Source: Planctomycetaceae bacterium UBA6163
GTDB taxonomy: Bacteria; Planctomycetota; Planctomycetia; Pirellulales; Pirellulaceae
Length of the DNA stretch: 5,003 bases
Reading direction: 5' to 3'
Assembly (NCBI GenBank): GCA_002428205.1
Contig: DIUH01000161.1
Coordinates: 1-5,003, forward strand
Shown here: positions 1 to 5,003 of the stretch, piece by piece
Numbering within the stretch: the first letter of the stretch is position 1
Layout of the letters: each line of letters opens with the position of its first letter
Notes under the pieces: generated by a model
Seen by the model: the letters and a program-made list of their open reading frames with translations, nothing else
What the model was told of the DNA's origin: nothing
Databases searched by the model: none
Program-made: the position numbers and the translations under genes

Positions 1-759
1 GTCTATTTGGAAAAGTATGTCGAGCGGCCACGGCACATCGAAGTGCAGGTGGTCGCGGACTTGCATGGCAACGTTGTCCACTTTCACGAGCGTGACTGCA
101 GCGTTCAACGTCGCCATCAAAAGCTGATCGAAGAAGCGCCAAGTTCGACACTCAGCCCCGAACGACGCGCGGCGATTTGTGAAGCGGCGGTGCGGATGAT
201 TCGCGGATCGAATTACACGAACGCGGGAACCGTCGAGTTTATCGTCGATAAGAACGAGGACTTTTACTTCATCGAAGTCAACGCACGGATTCAAGTTGAA
301 CACCCGGTGACCGAAATGGTGACCGGCGTCGACTTGATCAAGGAACAGATCCGAATCGCTTCGGGCGAAAAACTTTCACGCACCCAGGAACAGATTCCCT
401 GCATCGGTGCGGCGATCGAATGCCGCATCAATGCGGAAAATCCCGAGAAGAACTTTCAGCCCAATCCGGGAAAAATCACCGGATTTTTCGCTCCCGGCGG
501 ACTCGGCGTGCGGTTCGATTCACACGTTTATACCGGCTACACCGTCCCCGCTTATTACGACTCAATGATCGGCAAATTGATTGTCCATCGTCCGACGCGA
601 GGCGAAGCGATCGAGACGATGCGCAGGGCACTGCGTGAATTGCAGATCGAAGGCATCTGTACGACTGCCGCGTTCCACGAACGTGTGCTGACGCACCCAG
701 AATTCATCGCCGGTCGCTGTGACACAACATTTGTCGATCGCGAATTGGTCAAGGCGTAA
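1..759 (+). CDS. accC: Biotin carboxylase subunit of acetyl-CoA carboxylase (3' part, truncated by window edge)
   Basis: AccC performs the ATP-dependent carboxylation of biotin on the carrier protein (AccB), the first half-reaction of cytosolic malonyl-CoA synthesis for fatty acids. The visible 252 residues correspond to about residue 198 to the end of the E. coli enzyme (449 aa), so roughly 197 residues lie off the left edge. Catalytic and binding positions remembered from E. coli AccC are all present: PRH (His209 equivalent, residue 12), RRHQK (Lys238, residue 41), TVEF (Glu276, residue 79), FIEVNARIQVEHP with Glu288, Asn290, Arg292 and Glu296 equivalents (residues 92-100), and ECRINAE (Arg338, residue 142). 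The C-terminal biotin carboxylase domain follows, with GGLGVRFDSH and YYDSMIGKLI. The frame is open from base 1, so the TTG at 7 is internal and not a start. The gene ends in TAA. It appears intact where visible. Pyruvate or propionyl-CoA carboxylase biotin carboxylase domains are similar, but the stop right after this domain favours a stand-alone AccC. Confidence 0.95.
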   Translation, partial: VYLEKYVERPRHIEVQVVADLHGNVVHFHERDCSVQRRHQKLIEEAPSSTLSPERRAAICEAAVRMIRGSNYTNAGTVEFIVDKNEDFYFIEVNARIQVEHPVTEMVTGVDLIKEQIRIASGEKLSRTQEQIPCIGAAIECRINAENPEKNFQPNPGKITGFFAPGGLGVRFDSHVYTGYTVPAYYDSMIGKLIVHRPTRGEAIETMRRALRELQIEGICTTAAFHERVLTHPEFIAGRCDTTFVDRELVKA

Positions 760-824
760 ACCCGCCTTGGGCCAATTGCTCGTCCATTGATTACTCAAAC
801 AGTAACTTTACCGTAGGCCCGATT
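760..824. other. Short intergenic gap between accC and the phosphofructokinase gene
   Basis: These 65 bases separate two co-directional genes. I see no strong hairpin or T-run that would end accC transcription, and no well-spaced -35/-10 pair. The sequence just before the ATG at 825 (GTAGGCCCGATT) has no good Shine-Dalgarno match. Read-through from accC into the next gene is therefore possible but unproven. Confidence 0.5.
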
Positions 825-2105
825 ATGAGCTCTCACCATAACTTAGACATCAAACGCGTCGCGATCCTGTTCGCCGGCGGGCCTGCGCCGGCGGCCAACG
901 CGGTGATCAGCACTGCCGCTTTTTCGTTCCTCGAAGAAGGTGCCCAGGTCTTCGGAATCAAACACGGTTACAGCCGTTTGGCGGAGTACAGCGCGGCCGG
1001 ACCGTTGCAAGAAGGCACCGACTACATCCGCTTTACCAACGAATCGCTGACCAACGCCCGCACCAGTCGCGGCATCATGATCGGTACCGCGCGGACCAAC
1101 CCGGGCAAACACATCAGCCACCCGGATCACCTGAAGAATCCCGAATTGGTCGCTCCGCTGCGTCGGGTTTACGAAGGCCTTTGTTCACTAGAAGTCGACG
1201 CACTGATTTCGATCGGCGGTGACGACACGCTGAAGACGGCTAACAAGTTGAAGCTGTTTCAAGACAACCTGCCCGCCGGTTCACGTCGGTTTCCGGTTAT
1301 CCATTTGCCCAAAACGATCGACAACGATTACTCAGGGATCGACTTCACGTTCGGTTACTTCACGGCGGTCGAAACGCTGGCCGAAGAGATCCGAAACTTA
1401 AACTATGACGCCGCAGCGGGCCGAGCTTACTTCCTTTGCGAAGCGATGGGCCGCAGCGCCGGTTGGCTCGCCTATGGTGCCGCGATCGCTGGCGAAGCGA
1501 GCATGGTGATGAGCGTTGAAGATATCGAAGGCGCGATGGCGGATACCGAGACCAATGCCGAGACCGGCAAGACTCGCAAGGTGATCGCACTGGATCGGTT
1601 CGTCGATCGCATGGTCGATATGATGCTGGCTCGCGAACGCGAAGGTCGCGAATACGGCACAATCGTGCTAGCCGAAGGCTTGGCGGAATACTTGCCGTCC
1701 AAGGTTTTGGAAGGTGTCGACCGCGACGACCACGGACACATCAACATTTCATCGATCAACTTGGCCCAGCGAATGGCCGAAATGTTGGGCAAGCGTTATT
1801 CGGCACGCACCGGACGAACTCGCAAGATCAACGGGATCCAAATGGGATACGAAGCCCGTTGTGCCCCACCGCAAGCGTTCGACGTGATGCTTGGGGCGTC
1901 ATTGGGCGTCGGTGCTTACCGTGCGCTGGTGGAACAGAAGCTCAATGGTGTGATGGTATCGGTCAGCGGCCAGTTCAATTTGCATTATGTGCCGTTTGAA
2001 CAATTGGTCGATCCGGTCACATTGGTCACCAAAGTACGATTCATCGATACCAAGAGCGACTTCCATCGCTTGGCCAGGTTCTTAGAAACCTGTATCGATA
2101 GCTGA
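825..2105 (+). CDS. pfp: Pyrophosphate-type 6-phosphofructokinase (diphosphate--fructose-6-phosphate 1-phosphotransferase)
   Basis: This 426-residue cytosolic enzyme of the PFK-A fold should phosphorylate fructose 6-phosphate to fructose 1,6-bisphosphate, reversibly with PPi. Motifs seen: phosphate loop AGGPAPAANAVIS (17-29), GGDDT (131-135), catalytic PKTIDND (162-168), MGRSAGW for sugar-phosphate binding (208-214), AEGLAE (283-288) and MGYEAR (340-345). In the family, ATP enzymes have GGDG and PGTIDND, whereas Asp in GGDD and Lys in PKTIDND mark PPi users. Both PPi residues, Asp134 and Lys163, are present here. Length is about 100 residues more than E. coli PfkA (320), with extra sequence at about 235-275 and in the C-terminal 80 residues. 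The ATG at 825 leaves a short hydrophilic tail before the first strand, as expected. Oddities: the usual Pro-Gly of the APG loop is Pro-Ala, and the usual QRGG segment is replaced by YEARCA. It converges on the TPR and ppdK genes. Donor specificity is inferred from sequence; family assignment is firm. Confidence 0.92.
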   Translation: MSSHHNLDIKRVAILFAGGPAPAANAVISTAAFSFLEEGAQVFGIKHGYSRLAEYSAAGPLQEGTDYIRFTNESLTNARTSRGIMIGTARTNPGKHISHPDHLKNPELVAPLRRVYEGLCSLEVDALISIGGDDTLKTANKLKLFQDNLPAGSRRFPVIHLPKTIDNDYSGIDFTFGYFTAVETLAEEIRNLNYDAAAGRAYFLCEAMGRSAGWLAYGAAIAGEASMVMSVEDIEGAMADTETNAETGKTRKVIALDRFVDRMVDMMLAREREGREYGTIVLAEGLAEYLPSKVLEGVDRDDHGHINISSINLAQRMAEMLGKRYSARTGRTRKINGIQMGYEARCAPPQAFDVMLGASLGVGAYRALVEQKLNGVMVSVSGQFNLHYVPFEQLVDPVTLVTKVRFIDTKSDFHRLARFLETCIDS

Positions 2106-2111
2106 GGAAAA

Positions 2112-2170
2112 TAATCAAGCACAAGCTCGGGCTGTGTCCGCAAATGCAGAGACTCGAGCTTGCTTGGTTA
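2112..2170 (+). other. Long imperfect stem-loop just after the phosphofructokinase stop
   Basis: The left arm 2112-2131 pairs with the right arm 2153-2170. There are about 18 pairs including two G-U wobbles, with a two-base bulge at 2121-2122, and the loop covers 2132-2152. It begins seven bases after the stop codon at 2103-2105. It is not followed directly by a T-run, so on its own it is not a classical intrinsic terminator. It could protect the 3' end of the mRNA or halt convergent transcription. Its right arm is shared with the next hairpin, so the two cannot form together. Confidence 0.55.
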
Positions 2171-2195
2171 GCGGCCCCACAACCAAAAGCTTTTT
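2162..2195 (+). terminator. Probable intrinsic terminator of the phosphofructokinase transcript
   Basis: GCTTGGTT (2162-2169) pairs with AACCAAAAGC (2181-2190), giving eight pairs and a two-A bulge around an 11-base loop. Five T residues (2191-2195) follow immediately. The hairpin plus U-tract layout, 57 bases past the stop codon on the coding strand, fits Rho-independent termination. The stem is only moderately GC-rich, which limits confidence. Confidence 0.5.
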
Positions 2196-2227
2196 CACAA
2201 GCGGGTTCAGACAGCGTTGTCAGAAAG

Positions 2228-2266
2228 CGCAAGCTGGTAAGTATTGCTAAGCCAGTTTGGCTTGCG
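2228..2266. repeat. Inverted repeat in the convergent intergenic region
   Basis: CGCAAGC (2228-2234) is the exact reverse complement of GCTTGCG (2260-2266), and CTGG (2234-2237) can pair with CCAG (2252-2255). A smaller alternative hairpin lies inside: AAGCCA (2249-2254) with TGGCTT (2258-2263) around a three-base loop. A further weak hairpin (GACA/TGTC, 2210-2221) lies just before it. The repeated CAAGC/GCTTG words here and in the 2112-2170 stem suggest a short intergenic palindromic repeat family, but only one window is visible. Confidence 0.45.
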
Positions 2267-2300
2267 ATACCAACAACCTATGGACCGGGAAACAACGGGC

Positions 2301-2326
2301 GTTGCCAGGCTTAAAAGCCCGGCAAC
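2301..2326 (-). terminator. Hairpin, probable terminator downstream of the TPR gene
   Basis: GTTGCC (2301-2306) pairs with GGCAAC (2321-2326), and after one A-C mismatch GGCT (2308-2311) pairs with AGCC (2316-2319), leaving a four-base loop. The ten-pair GC-rich stem begins 18 bases past the TPR stop codon on the - strand. The bases that follow on that strand (GCCCGTTGTTTCCC) are only mildly T-rich, so it may be a weak terminator or an mRNA 3'-end stabiliser. It could also block + strand read-through from the phosphofructokinase gene. Confidence 0.45.
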
Positions 2327-2344
2327 AGAGTGCTTACAAACTCA

Positions 2345-2680
2345 CTAACCTTGATTGACCTGGCGTGACTTGGCCATCGCATCTTCGGCTTTGGTGATGT
2401 ACTGCTTGTCGTTAGTACCAGCCCACGCTCGTTGATAGGTTACGCTCAGCGCCGTGTAGTTGAACGGATCGGTCGGCTCTAACTCGCAAACCTTTTCGGC
2501 GTGTGCGATCGCTTCCATGTGCTGGCCGGTTTTGGTGTAGACACGCGCTAGCGCCAAATGCCCCAGCACGAAGGTGTCGTCTTCGGCGACAATGCCGGTG
2601 AGGATTTCGATCGCTTGCGGAAATTTTTCGTCGTCGATCAACTTTTCGACTTCGTCGTATCGTTCGTGGATATCGGTCAT
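2345..2680 (-). CDS. Small TPR-repeat protein of unknown function
   Basis: The 111-residue product is entirely helical repeat and shows no signal peptide or membrane segment, so it is likely cytosolic. About three tetratricopeptide units are visible: one around residues 8-38 (ends EILTGIVAEDD), a clear canonical one around 40-72 (LALARVY, AIAHAEKVCELEPTDP), and a degenerate third around 73-108 (ALSVTYQRA, KAEDAMAKSRQ). TPR proteins act as protein-binding adaptors; no partner can be read from the sequence. I chose the ATG at 2678-2680 because the protein from there starts directly in the first repeat. A longer reading to 2878 would run through the ppdK terminator hairpin and into the ppdK coding end, giving low-complexity Arg/Ser-rich residues unlike a real N-terminus. 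Upstream bases ACAAGAAA give at best a weak ribosome binding site. It lies downstream of ppdK on the same strand, 131 bases away, with a terminator between. No enzyme motif is seen. Confidence 0.85.
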   Translation of the reverse strand: MTDIHERYDEVEKLIDDEKFPQAIEILTGIVAEDDTFVLGHLALARVYTKTGQHMEAIAHAEKVCELEPTDPFNYTALSVTYQRAWAGTNDKQYITKAEDAMAKSRQVNQG

Positions 2681-2684
2681 TTTC

Positions 2685-2714
2685 TTGTTATGCGCAAATG
2701 TGAAAGTGTTACAA
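2685..2714 (-). promoter_or_regulatory. Possible promoter for the TPR gene
   Basis: On the - strand, TTGTAA (2714-2709) and CATAAC (2692-2687) match the sigma-70 consensus at four of six bases each, with a 16-base spacer. Transcription would begin almost at the ATG at 2680, implying a very short leader. Because the ppdK terminator lies just upstream, some promoter is expected here, but this match is weak and overlaps the terminator tail. Confidence 0.2.
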
Positions 2715-2752
2715 ACAAATCGGGGTGCAAACGTTACCGCTTGCACCCCGAT
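2709..2752 (-). terminator. Intrinsic terminator of ppdK
   Basis: Bases 2719-2730 and 2741-2752 form a perfect 12-bp inverted repeat (core CGGGGTGCAA / TTGCACCCCG) around a 10-base loop. On the - strand the stem is followed by a T-rich run (ATTTGTTTGTAA, counting the last stem bases). It starts about 60 bases past the ppdK stop codon at 2812-2814. This is the strongest terminator in the window and separates ppdK from the TPR gene. Confidence 0.75.
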
Positions 2753-2811
2753 GCTATTGAACCATAAATCACTGCGGCGTCCAGCGGATAGCCGAGCGAC
2801 AAACCGACGAT
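2753..2811. other. ppdK 3' untranslated spacer
   Basis: These 59 bases lie between the ppdK stop codon and its terminator hairpin. I see no gene, repeat or further structure in them. Confidence 0.5.
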
Positions 2812-5003
2812 CTACTTGCTGTTCAAGGCTGCTTGAGCCGCAGCCAATCGAGCGATCGGCACGCGGAACGGGCTGCAACTGACGTAATCCAAGCCGACTT
2901 CGTGGCAGAACGCGATCGAAGCGGGGTCGCCACCGTGTTCACCACAGATACCGACCTTCAACTTCTTCTTCACGCTGCGGCCCTTGGTAACGCCCATTTC
3001 GACCAACTGGCCGACACCGCTGACGTCCAGCGACTGGAACGGGTCGACCAACAACAGGTCTTGTTGCAGATAATGTGGCAAAAACCCGTTGATGTCGTCG
3101 CGGCTGTAGCCGAACGTCATTTGGGTCAAGTCGTTGGTGCCGAACGAGAAGAAGTCGGCATATTCGGCAACTTGGTTAGCGGTCAGGGCGGCCCGCGGGA
3201 TTTCGATCATCGTACCGATCAGGATGTTCAGCTCGCCTTCGAACTTCTTCTCCTTCACAACCACGGCGATGGTCTCTTCGGTCTTTTCGCGAAGCAGCTT
3301 GAGTTCCGCAGCGGTACCGATCAACGGGATCATGATCTCCGGCTGAGTATCGATCCCCTTCTTGGTGCAGATGATCGCCGCTTCAACAATCGCACGGACC
3401 TGCATTTCAAGGATTTCGGGATAGGTAACGCTCAGGCGGCAGCCGCGGTGGCCGAGCATCGGATTGTGCTCGTGCAACGCTTCGGTGCGTGCCTTGATTG
3501 TCGCTGGCTTGACACCCAAATCGATCGCCAGCTCTTTCTGTGCGGTCGCTTCGTGCGGCAAGAACTCGTGCAGCGGTGGATCTAGCAGGCGGATGGTAAC
3601 CGGCAATCCGGCCATCGCCTTGAAGATGCCTTCGAAGTCTTTACGCTGGAACGGCAGCAGATTCTTCAGCGCCGCTCGGCGATCGGTCTCATTGTCGGCG
3701 ATAATCATCGCTCGCATGTGACCGATGCGGTCCTTTTCGAAGAACATGTGTTCGGTACGGCAGAGGCCAATCCCTTGGGCACCGAAGTCACGCGCTCGCT
3801 TGCTGTCTGCTGGCGAGTCGGCGTTGGTACGAATCGCCAAGCGACGGAACTTGTCGGCCCATTCCATCATTTTGGCAAAGTCGCCGGACAACTTCGGCTC
3901 TTGCGTTTCGACCGATCCGAGCATCACTTCGCCGGTCGTGCCGTCGAGGCTGATCGTATCCTTGCCGGTGAAAACACGACCCTTGATCGTCGCCTTCTTG
4001 GCCTTTTCGTCGATATGTACTTCGCCCGCACCGGCGACACAGCACTTGCCCCAACCGCGAGCGACCACAGCAGCGTGGCTGGTCATCCCGCCGGTGCTGG
4101 TCAAAATACCGGCCGAGCAGTGCATGCCGTCGACGTCTTCGGGGCTGGTTTCGCGGCGGACCAAAATGACCGCTTCGCCCGCATCGCTGCGCTCTTTTGC
4201 TTCTTCAGCCGAGAAAGCCAACTTGCCCACAGCCGCTCCCGGCGACGCTGGCAAACCCTTGGCCAAAACGTCAGCCGCGTTGCGAGCGGTCGGCTTGAAG
4301 CTTGGCAACAACAACTGCGTCAAGTCGTTCGCGGGAACTCGCAAAACCGCAGTCTTTTCGTCGATCAGGTTTTCCTTAACCATGTCGCAGGCGATCTTCA
4401 CGGCTGCGACGCCGGTTCGCTTGCCGGTTCGCGTTTGCAGCATATACAGCTTGCCACGCTCGATCGTGAACTCGATGTCCTGCATTTCCTTGTAGTGATC
4501 TTCGAGCGTCTTTTTGACGTCCAGCAATTCCTTGTGGATCAGTTTGTTCCACTTCGGCATTTCCGCGACCGGCTGTGGCGTGCGGATACCAGCGACAACG
4601 TCTTCGCCTTGGGCGTTGATCAGGAACTCGCCGAAGAACTTGTTTTCGCCGGTGTTCGGGTTACGAGTGAAAGCAACGCCGGTGCCCGAATCGTCGCCCA
4701 TGTTGCCATAGACCATCGATTGGACGTTGACGGCGGTACCGAGCAAGCCGCGGATGCCTTCGATTTCGCGGTATCGAACCGCACGTGGGGTCATCCACGA
4801 TCCGAACACGGCTTCGATCGACAGTTGCAACTGCTTGACCGGATCTTGCGGAAACTCTTGGCCTGTGTGCTTCTTCACGGCGGCCTTGTACTCTTCGCAC
4901 AGCAGCTTGAGCCCTTCGGCTGGCACATCGGTATCTTCGGTAACCTTGTACTTCGCTTTGACCTTGTCGAAGGCCTCTTCGAACGTGTGGTGTTCCATGC
5001 CCA
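2812..5003 (-). CDS. ppdK: Pyruvate, phosphate dikinase (5' end beyond window edge)
   Basis: PPDK interconverts pyruvate + ATP + Pi with PEP + AMP + PPi by a swivelling phosphohistidine. The frame continues past 5003; the ATG at 4998 is internal. Counting from that Met, the fragment has 728 residues and matches about residue 148 onward of the 874-aa Clostridium symbiosum enzyme, so about 147 residues are missing. The end of the ATP-grasp domain carries GTGVAFTRNP (105-114) and IEFTIE...LQTR, with Glu176, Gln188 and Arg190 (equivalents of Glu323, Gln335, Arg337). The phosphohistidine domain has GGMTSHAAVVARG with catalytic His308 (His455; codon 4075-4077). The PEP/pyruvate barrel has RTEHMFF (Arg414), TIRLLDPP (Arg470), MLGHRGCRL (513-522), GTMIEIPRA (Glu599), FGTNDLTQ (Asn622, Asp623), and GICGEHGGDP with catalytic Cys685 (Cys831; codon 2944-2946). 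The C-terminus is of normal length. One oddity is STGG where VRGG or ARGG usually precedes MTSH. PEP synthase is excluded by PPDK-specific motifs and the C-terminus. Confidence 0.97.
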   Translation of the reverse strand, partial: GMEHHTFEEAFDKVKAKYKVTEDTDVPAEGLKLLCEEYKAAVKKHTGQEFPQDPVKQLQLSIEAVFGSWMTPRAVRYREIEGIRGLLGTAVNVQSMVYGNMGDDSGTGVAFTRNPNTGENKFFGEFLINAQGEDVVAGIRTPQPVAEMPKWNKLIHKELLDVKKTLEDHYKEMQDIEFTIERGKLYMLQTRTGKRTGVAAVKIACDMVKENLIDEKTAVLRVPANDLTQLLLPSFKPTARNAADVLAKGLPASPGAAVGKLAFSAEEAKERSDAGEAVILVRRETSPEDVDGMHCSAGILTSTGGMTSHAAVVARGWGKCCVAGAGEVHIDEKAKKATIKGRVFTGKDTISLDGTTGEVMLGSVETQEPKLSGDFAKMMEWADKFRRLAIRTNADSPADSKRARDFGAQGIGLCRTEHMFFEKDRIGHMRAMIIADNETDRRAALKNLLPFQRKDFEGIFKAMAGLPVTIRLLDPPLHEFLPHEATAQKELAIDLGVKPATIKARTEALHEHNPMLGHRGCRLSVTYPEILEMQVRAIVEAAIICTKKGIDTQPEIMIPLIGTAAELKLLREKTEETIAVVVKEKKFEGELNILIGTMIEIPRAALTANQVAEYADFFSFGTNDLTQMTFGYSRDDINGFLPHYLQQDLLLVDPFQSLDVSGVGQLVEMGVTKGRSVKKKLKVGICGEHGGDPASIAFCHEVGLDYVSCSPFRVPIARLAAAQAALNSK

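Noticed and set aside
7..9. TTG at 7 as an accC start
   Set aside because: The codons before it (Val-Tyr) continue the conserved AccC sequence VYLEKY, so the gene begins outside the window.
776..808. Promoter for the phosphofructokinase gene (TTGCTC ... TAACTT)
   Set aside because: The spacer would be 21 bases, outside the usual 16-18 range, and the other candidate (TTGATT at 787) leaves only 10 bases.
1360..1792. Antisense open frames inside the phosphofructokinase gene
   Set aside because: Arg/Ser-rich translations without motifs, fully covered by a conserved enzyme on the other strand.
2681..2878. N-terminal extension of the TPR gene up to 2878, giving 177 residues
   Set aside because: It would overlap the ppdK coding end and pass through the terminator hairpin. 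The added residues are Arg/Ser-rich and unlike the helical repeat, whereas the Met at 2680 begins the first TPR unit directly.
2833..3585. Long + strand open frame antisense to ppdK (250 residues)
   Set aside because: It lies wholly opposite the strongly conserved ppdK barrel. Its translation has no recognisable domain and arises from the codon bias of the real gene.
3725..4495. Long + strand open frame antisense to ppdK (256 residues)
   Set aside because: Same situation: no domain, Ser/Ala/Arg-rich composition typical of a shadow frame, and every base is explained by the PPDK phosphohistidine region.
4996..4998. ATG at 4998 (- strand) as the ppdK start
   Set aside because: The frame stays open to the window edge (the preceding codon is Gly), and the protein aligns from about residue 148 of known PPDKs, so this Met is internal.
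1..5003. Mobile element, CRISPR array, defence or novel multi-gene system
   Set aside because: I found no transposase or integrase motif, no regularly spaced direct repeats, no RNA gene, and no change in base composition. All large frames are recognisable core metabolic enzymes.

Overview
The window reads as ordinary chromosomal core-metabolism DNA from a bacterium, most probably a planctomycete of the Pirellulaceae/Rhodopirellula type. That placement is an inference from moderate GC, TCG/GATCG-rich codon use, weak Shine-Dalgarno sites, and a pyrophosphate-type phosphofructokinase beside a full-type pyruvate phosphate dikinase. No database search was possible. I saw no mobile element, tRNA or rRNA gene, CRISPR array or defence system.

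Layout: the + strand opens inside accC (biotin carboxylase subunit of acetyl-CoA carboxylase; C-terminal 252 residues visible, stop at 759). After a 65-base gap comes a complete PPi-type 6-phosphofructokinase gene (825-2105). A 239-base gap between converging genes (2106-2344) is packed with stem-loops. On the - strand lie a small TPR-repeat protein gene (2345-2680) and, upstream of it, the pyruvate phosphate dikinase gene ppdK (2812 to beyond 5003), missing about 147 N-terminal residues at the window edge. A 12-bp perfect hairpin with a U-rich tail (2709-2752) lies between ppdK and the TPR gene and looks like the ppdK terminator.

How the genes fit together: the phosphofructokinase carries the Asp and Lys that mark PPi rather than ATP as phosphoryl donor. 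PPDK interconverts pyruvate + ATP + Pi with PEP + AMP + PPi. Together these two enzymes would make both ends of glycolysis reversible and tied to the pyrophosphate pool. AccC directs acetyl-CoA to fatty acid synthesis further downstream. The TPR protein has no assigned role. The points most worth a second look are the PPi-linked pairing, sequence departures at the phosphofructokinase and PPDK active-site motifs, the mutually exclusive hairpins after the phosphofructokinase gene, and the terminator-isolated TPR gene. None of these amounts to a clearly new system.
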